From contig NZ_CP053344.1 in assembly GCF_013113715.1 (NCBI RefSeq), positions 372,001 to 436,000 of the forward strand: 64,000 bases of DNA. The letters run 5' to 3'. The notes beneath the pieces are model-generated. The model saw only the letters and a program-made list of their open reading frames with translations. It was not told the DNA's origin and ran no database searches. Source of the DNA: Herbiconiux sp. SALV-R1. GTDB lineage: Bacteria; Actinomycetota; Actinomycetes; Actinomycetales; Microbacteriaceae. The position numbers and the translations under genes are program-made. Below are positions 8,168 through 18,595 of the stretch, in pieces; position 1 is the stretch's first letter, and the number at the start of each line of letters is the position of its first letter.

Positions 8168-9292
8168 GTGAGAACACGACCCCGTACGCCTCTGCGCGCC
8201 GGGGGTCTCGCGGCGGTGCTGCTCGCCGCCGGCGCGCTCGCGGGCTGCGTCTTCGACGCGGCCGTGCCGCCGCCCGCGGTGACGCCGACGGGCGCGTTCG
8301 ACGCCGATTACAGCGAGCCCGTTGCGCTCGTTCCCGCGCCCCTGCGCGGAACGCTGGTGGAACCGGGCGCCCTGCAGAATCCGTCGCTCGCGGCGAAGAT
8401 CGACAATCACGAAGACGCGCGGCCGCAGATCGGCCTCGAGCAGGCCGACCTCGTGTTCGAGGAGCTCGTCGAGGGCGGGCTCACGCGCTATGTGGCGGTG
8501 TGGCAGTCAGACGTGCCCGAGCTCATCGGGCCGGTGCGCTCCATCCGCCCGATGGACCCCGACATCATCTCCCCGCTCGGCGGCATCGTCGCCTACTCGG
8601 GCGGCCAGGAGCAGTTCGTCGACATGATGCTCGCGACGCCGGTGTACAACGCCATCCACGGCGAGGCCGACACCCAGGAGACGTTCTACCGCATCGACGG
8701 CTACGACAGCCCCCACGACGTCGTGGTGAAGGCCTCCGAGCTGGTCGCCGAGCACGCGCAGCTCGCACCGCCCGCCCAGCAGTTCGCCTACTCAGCCGAC
8801 GTGCTCTCCTCCTCGGCCGCGGTCGACGGCGAGCCGACGGCGACGCTGTCGCTCGTGTTCTCCGACTCCCGCTTCCCGTCGTGGCAGTGGGACGAGGCGT
8901 CGAGCTCGTTCCTGCGCTCGCAGGAGGGCGAGCCCGACCTCGGGTCGACGGGCGCGCAGCTCGCGGCGACCAATGTGGTGAGCCTCCTCGTCAACGAGGT
9001 GTACGACTACGACGAGGAGGTGCCGCGCGCCGTGCTCGTCACCTCGGGCGAGGGTTGGGCCTCCACCGGCGGGAAGACCGTGCACCTGCGCTGGTCGAAG
9101 GATGCTGCCGCCTCGCCCATCCGTCTCGTCGACGACGCCGGGGGGACGATCAGGCTGGCTCCCGGGAGTACCTGGGTGGAGCTGGTGCCTCGCGAGGCGG
9201 GGAGTGTGACGGTGACGGCGCCCGAGCCGGTCGTCGAGCCGGCGCCCGGCGATGCGGGCGACCCCGGTGACCCCGGCGACCCCGTCGGCTGA
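8168..9292 (+). CDS. DUF3048 domain lipoprotein (YerB-like)
   Basis: A 374-aa predicted lipoprotein. The signal peptide ends in a lipobox LAGC at about residue 26. It is followed by a DUF3048 N-terminal domain ([30 protein letters not shown] as adjoining segments; [10 protein letters not shown]) and a C-terminal domain ending with an [11 protein letters not shown] strand. The tail has a GDxGDP repeat (D-A-G-D-P-G-D-P). The family includes Bacillus YerB; its biochemical role is not established. The GTG start lies 31 bp after cspA. A membrane-anchored extracytoplasmic location is inferred. Confidence 0.87.
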   Translation: MRTRPRTPLRAGGLAAVLLAAGALAGCVFDAAVPPPAVTPTGAFDADYSEPVALVPAPLRGTLVEPGALQNPSLAAKIDNHEDARPQIGLEQADLVFEELVEGGLTRYVAVWQSDVPELIGPVRSIRPMDPDIISPLGGIVAYSGGQEQFVDMMLATPVYNAIHGEADTQETFYRIDGYDSPHDVVVKASELVAEHAQLAPPAQQFAYSADVLSSSAAVDGEPTATLSLVFSDSRFPSWQWDEASSSFLRSQEGEPDLGSTGAQLAATNVVSLLVNEVYDYDEEVPRAVLVTSGEGWASTGGKTVHLRWSKDAAASPIRLVDDAGGTIRLAPGSTWVELVPREAGSVTVTAPEPVVEPAPGDAGDPGDPGDPVG

Positions 9293-9304
9293 GCTGCGGC
9301 GTCA

Positions 9305-9331
9305 CTTGCACTCGGCATCCCTGAGTGCCAG
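9305..9331 (+). promoter_or_regulatory. Second, imperfect CIRCE-type operator
   Basis: CTTGCACTC-N9-GAGTGCCAG: the same half-sites and 9-nt spacer as CIRCE, with one mismatched pair between arms. It lies 7 bp upstream of the perfect copy and is read as a second HrcA site. Confidence 0.7.
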
Positions 9332-9338
9332 TATTGCT

Positions 9339-9365
9339 TTAGCACTCGTGAACTCTGAGTGCTAA
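9339..9365 (+). promoter_or_regulatory. CIRCE operator of groEL
   Basis: TTAGCACTC-N9-GAGTGCTAA is an exact match to the CIRCE consensus bound by the heat-shock repressor HrcA. It ends 44 bp before the groEL ATG, as expected for HrcA control. Confidence 0.95.
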
Positions 9366-9385
9366 AACACCTGAATCTTTGATGA

Positions 9386-11029
<1,644 letters not shown>

Positions 11030-11047
11030 TCCCGGCTCCACCACCGC

Positions 11048-11075
11048 AAGGGCGGCCCCTCCGGGGGCCGCCCTT
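11048..11075 (+). terminator. groEL terminator hairpin
   Basis: AAGGGCGGCCCC-TCCG-GGGGCCGCCCTT: a perfect 12-bp stem with a 4-nt loop, 18 bp after the groEL stop. T-tract is short. Confidence 0.85.
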
Positions 11076-11110
11076 CTGCGTGCGCGGCCCCGGGCGCGCC
11101 GCTCGGGCCG

Positions 11111-11183
11111 TTCAGAATCGCAAACGTCGCGGCATCCGACCTCTTAGAGGGCGCGGATGCCGCGACGTTTGCGGTTTCGAACG
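11111..11183. repeat. REP-like palindromic repeat, copy 1
   Basis: A 73-bp unit with a perfect 19-bp stem (11119-11137 with 11155-11173, CGCAAACGTCGCGGCATCC and its complement) around a 17-nt loop, flanked by TTCAGAAT and GTTTCGAA. A second copy with the same arms and loop length but a different loop lies 177 bp away. Confidence 0.85.
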
Positions 11184-11207
11184 GCGAGCGGGGCGGGATG
11201 CCCCGCG

Positions 11208-11284
11208 GTGCACGCGCCGCCCGCGCCGCGCCGCCCGCACCGCGCCGCCCGCACCGCGTCGCCCGCACCGCGCCCGGCGCCCGG
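11208..11284. repeat. GC-only short tandem repeats between the palindromes
   Basis: Runs of GCCGCCCGCACCGC-like units repeated about five times with small changes. Low-complexity sequence separating the two REP-like copies; no gene is visible. Confidence 0.6.
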
Positions 11285-11287
11285 GCG

Positions 11288-11360
11288 TTCAGAATCGCAA
11301 ACGTCGCGGCATCCGCCTCCTCCATGGGGTCGGATGCCGCGACGTTTGCGGTTTCGAACG
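11288..11360. repeat. REP-like palindromic repeat, copy 2
   Basis: Same unit as copy 1: perfect 19-bp arms at 11296-11314 and 11332-11350 and again a 17-nt loop, but the loop sequence differs. Both arms are conserved while the loop drifts, which implies the hairpin is what is maintained or mobile. It ends just before the stop codon of the histidine kinase gene. Confidence 0.85.
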
Positions 11361-11375
11361 GGGGCGGGGCGGGGG

Positions 11376-13100
11376 TTACTCGGCGAGGGGGAGGGTGACG
11401 CGGAAGGTGGCGCCGCCGCCGAGGGTCTCGAGGGCCTCGACGGTGCCGTGGTGGGCGGCGATGATCGAGGAGACGATGGCGAGGCCGAGGCCCGAGCCGC
11501 CGGTCTCGCGGGTGCGCGAGGAGTCGGCGCGCCAGAAGCGCTGGAAGATCTTCTCGCGGATCTGCGGCGGGATGCCGTCTCCGTGGTCGATGATGTCGAC
11601 GGTCGCGACGCGCCGCTCGGGGTCGACCTGCACCGAGAGCTCGATCGGGCTGTCGTCGTCGGTGAAGCGCAGCGCGTTGCCGATGAGGTTCGTCAGCACC
11701 TGGCGAATCTTGTTCTCCTCCGCCAAGACCACCGCCCGCAGCTCGGCGGGCTCGGGCTGCACCGCGACAGCGTCGAGCGCCCCCGTGCCGTCGACACCCG
11801 CCGTCAGCGGCACGACCTCGCCCGTCTCACCCGCGCCACCCGCGCCGGGCCCACTGCGCCCGCGCCGGCGCAGCCGCGCCAGCGTCGCCGCGAACGCGAT
11901 CGGCCGCGTCGACGTCGAGATGGCCCGCTTGCCGTCGACCCCGGTGGGGGCAGCGGATGCGCCGGCCTCCGCATCCGGCCCCTCGAGAGGCGCGAACGTC
12001 ACCGACGACGGGGCGTGCGGAGTGATGACCGAGATGACGCGGGCGGGACTGGCGGCACGAGCATCCATCGCCGCGTCCATGGTGAGGGGCACGAGGTCGA
12101 TCAGCGCGAGCTGCAGCGGGCGGGTCTCGTCGAGGCGGGCGAGCTCGAGCAGGTCTTCGACGAGCGTGCCCATGCGGATCGCCTCCTTCTCGATGCGATC
12201 CATCGCCTGGGCGACGTCTTCGGGGGTCTGGAGCGCGCCCATCCGGTACAGCTCCGCGTAGCCGCGCACCGAGACCAGGGGCGTGCGCAGCTCGTGCGAG
12301 GCGTCGCCGACGAAGCGGCGCATCTGCTCGATGGTGCGGGCGCGGTCGGCGAAGGCGCTGTCGATGCGGGACAGCATGGTGTTGAGCGAGCGGTTGAGCC
12401 GCCCCACCTCGGTGTTGGGCATGCCGTCGGACATGCGCTGGCTGAAGTCGCCGCCGTCGGCGATCGCCGCCGCCGTGCGCTCCACTTCCCGCAGAGGCCC
12501 GAAGGTAGAGGTGACGAGCAGGCGCGTCATCATCGCGCCGAGGATGACGACGCCGACCCCGAAGGCGAGGAAGATCGACAGGTAGGTCGCCGTGGTCTTC
12601 TCGGTCTCGGCGAGAGACTTCGCGATGACGATGCTGCCGCTCGAGTCGTCGCCTCCGAACAGGATGACGGTCGACGCGACCGCGTGCCACTGCGTGCGCT
12701 GGTCGATCGAGTCGACGCTGAACACGCGCCCGTTGATCTCGCCCGAGGTTTCGATCGACAGGGAGACGTCGGGTCGGCCATCGACGTCTTGCTCACCCCA
12801 GTTGCTGATGATGAGGTTGCCCGAGGAGTCGAGCAGCCCCACGAAGTACTCCGTTGGGGCCGAGGTGATGTCGGAGATCTTGAACTGCTCGGTCGTCGCG
12901 TCGGGCCCGAGGAAGGGCGACGGGTCGCGCCCCGCCGCCTCGAGCTGCGAGTCGACCTGCTGCAGCAGATAGGTGCGCAGCACGATCATGGTGCCGACGC
13001 CCGAGACGACCAACCCGAAGGTGAGCATCAAGACCGTGACGCCCGTGATCTTGGTGCGCAGTGAGATGGCGTTCCACTGCTTCAGGATGGCGTTGTGCAT
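11376..13100 (-). CDS. Sensor histidine kinase (TcrY/MprB-like)
   Basis: A 574-aa membrane kinase. TM1 at about residues 18-40, an extracytoplasmic sensor of about 130 aa, TM2 at about 172-195, HAMP 196-250, the phospho-acceptor H269 in SHELRTPL, then an ATPase domain with NLIGNALRF (N box), DHGDGIP (G1) and GGSGLGLAI (G2). Between DHp and ATPase (about residues 360-459) there is a roughly 100-aa Ala/Gly/Pro-rich insertion not normally present in this family. Its partner regulator is encoded just upstream. The signal is unknown. Confidence 0.92.
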   Translation of the reverse strand: MHNAILKQWNAISLRTKITGVTVLMLTFGLVVSGVGTMIVLRTYLLQQVDSQLEAAGRDPSPFLGPDATTEQFKISDITSAPTEYFVGLLDSSGNLIISNWGEQDVDGRPDVSLSIETSGEINGRVFSVDSIDQRTQWHAVASTVILFGGDDSSGSIVIAKSLAETEKTTATYLSIFLAFGVGVVILGAMMTRLLVTSTFGPLREVERTAAAIADGGDFSQRMSDGMPNTEVGRLNRSLNTMLSRIDSAFADRARTIEQMRRFVGDASHELRTPLVSVRGYAELYRMGALQTPEDVAQAMDRIEKEAIRMGTLVEDLLELARLDETRPLQLALIDLVPLTMDAAMDARAASPARVISVITPHAPSSVTFAPLEGPDAEAGASAAPTGVDGKRAISTSTRPIAFAATLARLRRRGRSGPGAGGAGETGEVVPLTAGVDGTGALDAVAVQPEPAELRAVVLAEENKIRQVLTNLIGNALRFTDDDSPIELSVQVDPERRVATVDIIDHGDGIPPQIREKIFQRFWRADSSRTRETGGSGLGLAIVSSIIAAHHGTVEALETLGGGATFRVTLPLAE

Positions 13101-13121
13101 GCTCCCGACAGGCTACGCCCT

Positions 13122-13811
13122 CTAGGCCTTTGAGACTTTGAGCATGTACCCGAAACCGCGCTTGGTCTGGATGAGCGACTCCTCGGTGTGCGCGTCGAGC
13201 TTGCGCCGCAGGTAGGAGATGTAGCTCTCGACGATGCCGGCGTCGCCGTTGAAGTCGTACTCCCACACGTGGTCGAGGATCTGCGCCTTCGACAGCACCC
13301 GGTTGGGGTTGAGCATGAGGTAGCGCAGCAGCTTGAACTCGGTGGGGGAGAGCTCGATGGCGGTGTCGCCGACGAAGACCTCGTGAGTGTCTTGATCCAT
13401 GGTGAGGTCGCCGGCGCGGATGATCGCGTCTTCGTCGGCCTGCATGGTGCGCCGCAGGATGGCCTTGATACGCGCCACAATCTCGTCGAGCGAGAAGGGC
13501 TTCGTGACGTAATCGTCGCCGCCGACGGTGAGACCCGTGATCTTGTCTTCGGTGTCGTCTTTGGCGGTGAGGAAGAGGATGGGCGCGGTGTACCCGGCGG
13601 CACGCAGTCGCTTGGTGACGCCGAAGCCGTTCATGTCGGGAAGCATCACGTCGAGGATGATGAGGTCGGGCTCCTCCTCGAGCACGGCCGAGATGGTCTG
13701 GGCGCCGTTGCTCACGGCTCGCACCGCGAAGCCGGCAAAGCGCAGGCTCGTGGTGAGGAGGTCGCGGATGTTCGGTTCGTCGTCGACGATGAGGATGCGA
13801 GGGCCGGTCAT
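13122..13811 (-). CDS. OmpR/PhoB-family response regulator (TcrA-like)
   Basis: A 229-aa transcription regulator. The receiver domain (1-120) has the acidic pair D10-D11, phospho-acceptor D54 in LIILDVMLPDMNG, the switch T in LFLTAKD and K in TKPFSLDE. The C-terminal winged helix (about 135-225) has the LSPTEFKLLRYLMLNPNRVLSK and YISYLRRKLD blocks. The kinase gene follows 21 bp downstream, so the pair is one operon. Its targets are not evident from the window. Confidence 0.95.
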   Translation of the reverse strand: MTGPRILIVDDEPNIRDLLTTSLRFAGFAVRAVSNGAQTISAVLEEEPDLIILDVMLPDMNGFGVTKRLRAAGYTAPILFLTAKDDTEDKITGLTVGGDDYVTKPFSLDEIVARIKAILRRTMQADEDAIIRAGDLTMDQDTHEVFVGDTAIELSPTEFKLLRYLMLNPNRVLSKAQILDHVWEYDFNGDAGIVESYISYLRRKLDAHTEESLIQTKRGFGYMLKVSKA

Positions 13812-13942
13812 GACGTTATTATCTGCAGGTTCGCTGGGCGCAACCTGGGAACAAGTCGGATGCTGTCAGGCCGATCTCTGAGATCGTGACGGTCGGGTGG
13901 GACGCGGCTCCAGCATCCGTCACCGTCAGCCGGCCGGGCGGC

Positions 13943-15583
13943 TCAGGCGGCCGGCACCTCCGCATCGAGGATGCTGTACGAGTACCCCTGCTCGGCGAGG
14001 AAGCGCTGGCGGTTCTGCGCGAAGTCCTGGTCGACGGTGTCGCGGGCGACCAGCGTGTAGAAGCTCGCCGTGAGCCCCGACTGCTTCGGGCGGAGCAGGC
14101 GGCCAAGGCGCTGCGCCTCCTCCTGTCGCGACCCGAACGAGCCGGAGACCTGGATGGCGACGCTCGCCTCCGGCAGGTCGATGGAGAAGTTCGCCACCTT
14201 CGACACCACGAGGATCTTCTCCTCCCCGTCGCGGAACGCCTGGAACAGCCGCTCCCGCTCGGGAACCGGGGTCGCACCCGTGATGCTCGGCGCGCCGAGC
14301 TCCTCCGAGAGCGCCTCGAGCTGGTCGAGGTACTGCCCGATGACGAGGATGCGCTCGCCCTTGTGCTGCTCGATCAGCCGCCGGGTGGCGTCGAGCTTCG
14401 CCGGAGCGGTGGCGGCGAGGCGGTAGCGTTCGTCGTCTCCGGCGGCGGCGTACTCCATCCGCTCCTCGAAGGGCAGGTCGACGCGCACCTCGAAGCACTC
14501 GGCGGGGGAGATGTAGCCCTGGGCCTCGATCTCCTTCCACGGGGCGTCGAACCGCTTGGGCCCGATGAGGCTGAACACGTCGGACTCGCGGCCGTCTTCG
14601 CGCACGAGCGTGGCGGTGAGGCCGAGCCGGCGGCGGGCCTGCAGGTCGGCAGTGAGCTTGAAGACCGGCGCCGGCAGCAGGTGCACCTCGTCGTAGACCA
14701 CGAGCCCCCAGTCGAGGGCGTCGAGCAGTTCGAGGTGGGCGTAGCTGCCCTTCCGCTTCGACGTGAGGATCTGGTAGGTCGCGATGGTGACCGGCTTCAC
14801 CTCTTTGACGAGGCCCGAGTATTCGCCGATCTCGTCTTCGGTGAGGCTCGTGCGCTTCAGCAGCTCGTCGCGCCACTGCCTGGCCGAGACCGTGTTGGTG
14901 ACCAGGATGAGCGTGTTGGTCTTCACCGCCGCCATCGCGCCCGCACCGACGAGCGTCTTGCCCGCCCCGCAGGGGAGCACCACGACGCCGGAGCCGTGCT
15001 CGGCGAAGTGGTCGACGGCCTGCTGCTGGTAGTCGCGCAGGTGCCAGCCGCTCTCGTCGAGATCGATCTGGTGCGGCGTGCCTGGCGTGAAGCCGGCGAG
15101 GTCGTCGGCGGGCCAGCCGAGCTTGATGAGCTCCTGCTTCAGCTGCCCGCGCGCCCACGGCTCGATCACCTGCGAGCCGTCGTCGCGGCGCTCGATGAGG
15201 AGAGGAGCCACCTTCTTGGCGCGCATCACCTGGGTGAGCACCGCAGCATCCGTCGACTTCAGCAGCAGCGTGCCCTCGTCGTCGCGCTCGATGACGAGCT
15301 TGCCGTAGCGGCCGATGGTCTCGTCGATCTCGGCCGAGACAGAAGCGGGCACCGCGAACTTCGAGTACTCGGTGAGGGTGGCGTTGATCTCGGCGGCGGT
15401 GTGGCCGGCGGCGCGGGCGTTCCAGAGGCCGAGGCGCGTGATGCGGTAGGTGTGCACGTGCTCGGGCGCGCGTTCGAGCTCGGCGAAGACCGCGAGCGCG
15501 TGGCGGGCGGAGTCGGCTGCAGGATGCGCCACCTCGAGCAGCACGGTGCGGTCGCTTTGAACGATGAGAGGGCCGTCTGGCAT
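13943..15583 (-). CDS. DNA helicase of the XPB/Ssl2 family
   Basis: A 546-aa SF2 3'-5' DNA helicase. Walker A GAGKT at 206-210, DEVH box at 298-301, SAT-like LTATLVREDGRE (including the XPB RED motif) and motif VI QRLGRLLRPK are all present. The N-terminal 170 residues match the XPB damage-recognition region. Bacterial XPB proteins are thought to act in nucleotide-excision-type repair. It is followed upstream in the operon by the helicase-associated-domain protein, a pairing conserved in actinobacteria, with a 6-bp gap. Confidence 0.93.
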   Translation of the reverse strand: MPDGPLIVQSDRTVLLEVAHPAADSARHALAVFAELERAPEHVHTYRITRLGLWNARAAGHTAAEINATLTEYSKFAVPASVSAEIDETIGRYGKLVIERDDEGTLLLKSTDAAVLTQVMRAKKVAPLLIERRDDGSQVIEPWARGQLKQELIKLGWPADDLAGFTPGTPHQIDLDESGWHLRDYQQQAVDHFAEHGSGVVVLPCGAGKTLVGAGAMAAVKTNTLILVTNTVSARQWRDELLKRTSLTEDEIGEYSGLVKEVKPVTIATYQILTSKRKGSYAHLELLDALDWGLVVYDEVHLLPAPVFKLTADLQARRRLGLTATLVREDGRESDVFSLIGPKRFDAPWKEIEAQGYISPAECFEVRVDLPFEERMEYAAAGDDERYRLAATAPAKLDATRRLIEQHKGERILVIGQYLDQLEALSEELGAPSITGATPVPERERLFQAFRDGEEKILVVSKVANFSIDLPEASVAIQVSGSFGSRQEEAQRLGRLLRPKQSGLTASFYTLVARDTVDQDFAQNRQRFLAEQGYSYSILDAEVPAA

Positions 15584-15589
15584 AGCAGA

Positions 15590-17872
15590 TCAGTCTACGT
15601 CGGGCTCGTCGGAGACGGGCGTGAGGGCCACGATGTTCGCCACGGGCACCGTTCGTTCGACGCCGGCGCGGAGGTCGAGGCAGCGGAGGCGTCCGTTCGC
15701 GACGCTCAGGGGAGTGACCTCGACGTCGCGCACGGAGTCGTCGGGGAAGCGCACCTCGATGCGGAGAGGGGTACGGGAGCGGATGGCCTGGTCGATCTGG
15801 CGCACCATCCACGCGGTGTCGTCGTCGAGGGCGCTCGCGGGGGCGGCGCGGAGGCGGCGGACGAGGTCGGTGACGGATGCGGGGGGTGAGGCGTGTGTGG
15901 GGTGGGTGCTCGCGGTTGCACCGGCGGGGTTGGTCGGAGCGGGGAGGACTTCGACGCGGTGGAGGAGCAGCCGCTCGCCGTGCTCGTCTTCGACGAGGGC
16001 CGGGTAGCGGGCGTCGGCGAGGGCCCAGAAGACGGCGGCGGGGGTGGCGCGGCTCGTGAGGTCGCCGTCGGGGGTGCGGCGGAGGGCGAGGGCGGCGAGG
16101 GACTGGTCGACGGCGAGGGAGTCGGCGAGGGCGGGGTCGGCGGCGCGGATGAGGGTGCGTGGGGGGAGTGTTTCGGTTGTCGGCGTCGCCGTCGGCGGCG
16201 TCGTCGTGGCTGTGGCGGGTTGGGTGCGCGGCTGTGGGGCGGGGAGCACGCGCAGCTGGCCGTGGCGGCGGTCGCCCTGTGTGAGGAGGTAGTCGAGCGA
16301 CTGGGGGATGCCGGTGAGCGACAGTTCCGCCAGGAACTCCCGGGCGCCGGCGGCGGTCTCGCCCTCGGCGAGCGCACGGTCGATGCTCTGCGCGGTGATG
16401 CGGTAGCTCGACGCGACTCCGCGGTTCTCAAGCGGCGCCAGCCGCCGCAGCCGTGCGTCGAGCGCGGGCGCCAGCGGCCCGGGCGCGATCACCGACAGGT
16501 CGTGCTGCACGTACACCCGATCGACCTCGGCGGGGAAGAGCGGAGCGATCGCGCTGGCGGGTTCGGCGCTCGTCGACGAGTCGGCTTGCTCGACGGCATT
16601 GTCTGCGCGCGTCGGCTCGCTGGGTGCCGTGGTCTCGGCGGGCGGAGCTGCGCGGTGGGCGTCAGCGGCCGCTTTCTCCGCTGCCTCGTTTGCGGCGAGG
16701 GCGGCGGCGCCGAAGGCGCTCGACTGCTCGCCCACCACGAGGCCAAGGAATGCGGCGACCGCGTCGACCTCGCCGAGCGCCGCCACCATTGCGTCGTCGG
16801 CGGCGGGGTGCAGCTCGCGGAAGGCGCTCGCCGCCGCCCGCGGACCGGGCCAAGCGCGTGCCGCCTCGAGGGTGCGCCGCACCGGCCGGGGGAGTGTCGC
16901 CGTCCACGCCGACACGAGCCGCAGCCAGCGCCGCTCGGGCGCGAGCCGATGCCACTCGTCGAGGGCTTCGGTCGACAGCAGGCGATCCCCGTCCTCGCCG
17001 AGCAGGCCGGCGGCCTGGGCGAGCTCCACCACGATGGCGACCTCCTCCGGCTCCACAGCCAGCAGCGGCGCCAGCCGCTTCTCCTCCGCCACCGGAACAC
17101 CCCCGCGCGCCTTCACCCGCAGCGCCGCGAGCCGCGCCTGATGCCCGAGCTCCGACACCGCGACCAGCGCCCCGAACGCACGCTCACCCGCAGCGAGGTC
17201 GACGGATGGTGTCGCGCTGCCCCCGCCTCGCGCATCCGTCACCTCTGTCGGCTCACCCTCGGCATCCGCCGCGTGGTGATGACCGCTGGGCCTGGTCGTT
17301 CCTGTGCCGCTCCGCGTATCCGTTGCCTCCGTCGGCTCAGCATCGATGTCCGGAGCGTGGGTGTGATCGCCGGGTTCCGCCGCGCCGTCCTTGAAGCCAG
17401 GCTGTCCGCCGGGCGTGGTGGCTTCGGCGCCGTGTGCATTCGTAGGGCCTGTTGGCTCTGATGCGGCGTCTCCCACCGCATCCAGGTCATCTGTCGACGT
17501 GGTCGACGGGGGAGCCTCCGCCAGCACACGGGCCGCTACATCACGCACGGCGGCGTAGACGTGCACCCGCGCATCCGCTTCTGACGGCGGGCTCACTAGC
17601 CCGAGCGCGGTCAGCTCGGCGAGGGGCGGCGACGACGACGCCGGCGTAGCGGAGACCGCGGTACCCGCGCCCCCCGCAGCCAGCCACCCGATCGTCGCCC
17701 GGTCGAACGGCCTCAGCGCGAGCGCCACCGAGACCGCGTCGAGCAACGCGTCGGCGAGGTCGAAGAAGTCGCGCGGCGAGGTGCCCGCGACCTCACGGGT
17801 CTGCAGGAGGGCGGCGAGGGCGTCGTCGCCCAGGGCGCCGAGGCTGCGGGCGAGCCGGAGCGTATCGCTCAT
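15590..17872 (-). CDS. Helicase-associated domain protein, XPB partner
   Basis: A 760-aa protein of the actinobacterial family annotated helicase C-terminal or XPB-associated domain protein. It is not itself a helicase: no Walker motifs. N-terminal helical domain (SLGALGDDALAALLQTR), a middle section with Asp/Thr/Ala/Glu-rich low complexity (about residues 115-215), a VDRVYVQHDLSVIAPGPLAP block and a C-terminal WYL-like end (DQAIRSRTPLRIEVRF, VANGRLRCLDLR). It probably works with XPB in DNA repair. The low-complexity section makes it longer than a minimal member. Confidence 0.85.
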   Translation of the reverse strand: MSDTLRLARSLGALGDDALAALLQTREVAGTSPRDFFDLADALLDAVSVALALRPFDRATIGWLAAGGAGTAVSATPASSSPPLAELTALGLVSPPSEADARVHVYAAVRDVAARVLAEAPPSTTSTDDLDAVGDAASEPTGPTNAHGAEATTPGGQPGFKDGAAEPGDHTHAPDIDAEPTEATDTRSGTGTTRPSGHHHAADAEGEPTEVTDARGGGSATPSVDLAAGERAFGALVAVSELGHQARLAALRVKARGGVPVAEEKRLAPLLAVEPEEVAIVVELAQAAGLLGEDGDRLLSTEALDEWHRLAPERRWLRLVSAWTATLPRPVRRTLEAARAWPGPRAAASAFRELHPAADDAMVAALGEVDAVAAFLGLVVGEQSSAFGAAALAANEAAEKAAADAHRAAPPAETTAPSEPTRADNAVEQADSSTSAEPASAIAPLFPAEVDRVYVQHDLSVIAPGPLAPALDARLRRLAPLENRGVASSYRITAQSIDRALAEGETAAGAREFLAELSLTGIPQSLDYLLTQGDRRHGQLRVLPAPQPRTQPATATTTPPTATPTTETLPPRTLIRAADPALADSLAVDQSLAALALRRTPDGDLTSRATPAAVFWALADARYPALVEDEHGERLLLHRVEVLPAPTNPAGATASTHPTHASPPASVTDLVRRLRAAPASALDDDTAWMVRQIDQAIRSRTPLRIEVRFPDDSVRDVEVTPLSVANGRLRCLDLRAGVERTVPVANIVALTPVSDEPDVD

Positions 17873-18135
17873 CTACTCCCGCGGGCGTCGCGGAGGCGAC
17901 GGCGCATGCTGAGCACGAGGAGCACGATCATGAGCACGAGGCCGATGGGCAGGCCGATCCACGGGATGAACGCGAGCATGCCCCAGAACGCGTTGTTCAT
18001 GCCCTGCCCGCCGGTGGCGAGCCCTGCGATGAGCACGACGACCATGCAGATGAACGACAGCCCGATGACCGACACGATCATGACGGCGAGCGAGCGCTCG
18101 ACGCGGCCTGGTGTGCTGGCTTCGGGTTCACTCAC
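17869..18135 (-). CDS. Small two-helix membrane protein
   Basis: An 88-aa protein with two TM helices (about 17-41 and 52-75) and a basic C-terminus (SMRRRLRDARG). Its ATGA overlaps the start of the helicase-associated gene, so it heads that operon. Similar small proteins are often mis-named multidrug ABC transporter ATPase in databases, but no ATPase motif is present. Function unknown. Confidence 0.75.
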   Translation of the reverse strand: MSEPEASTPGRVERSLAVMIVSVIGLSFICMVVVLIAGLATGGQGMNNAFWGMLAFIPWIGLPIGLVLMIVLLVLSMRRRLRDARGSR

Positions 18136-18213
18136 GACATCAAGGATACGGGCACCGGTAGGCTGGTACGTGGCCGCGAGCGGTATTCGCGCCGATTACC
18201 TGAGGAGAAACAC

Positions 18214-18595
18214 GATGCCCACCGGCAAGGTCAAGTTCTACGACGAAGAGAAGGGCTTCGGCTTCATCAGTGCTGATGACGGCTCCGAGGTGTTCCTGCA
18301 CGCGTCGGCCCTGCCCGCCGGCGCGGTGGTGAAGAGTGGCACGAAGCTCGAGTTCGGCATCGCCGACGGCAAGCGTGGTGCGCAGGCGCTCTCGGTGCGT
18401 GTGCTCGAGGCTCCGCCGAGCCTGGTGAAGATGGCGCGCAAGCCCGCCGACGACATGGCGATCATCGTCGAAGACCTCGTGAAGGTGCTCGACTCCATCG
18501 GCGGCAACCTCAAGCGCGGCCGCTACCCCGACAATGCCCACAGCCGCAAGATCGCCGCCCTGCTCCGCAAGGTCGCCGACGAGCTGGACGCGTAG
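18214..18595 (+). CDS. Cold-shock protein with C-terminal extension
   Basis: A 126-aa protein: an OB-fold cold-shock domain (1-67) with RNP1 KGFGFIS and RNP2 EVFLHASAL, then a roughly 60-aa helical extension (DDMAIIVEDLVKVLDSIGGNLKRG, HSRKIAALLRKVADELD) that is conserved in actinobacteria. RNA binding is expected. AGGAG precedes the ATG. The stop shares one base with the GTG of the DUF3027 gene, so the two are translationally coupled, an arrangement common in the phylum. Confidence 0.92.

Noticed and set aside
11208-11284. GC tandem repeats considered as a CRISPR-like array
   Set aside because: Units are short, irregular and have no unique spacers; no cas genes in the window.
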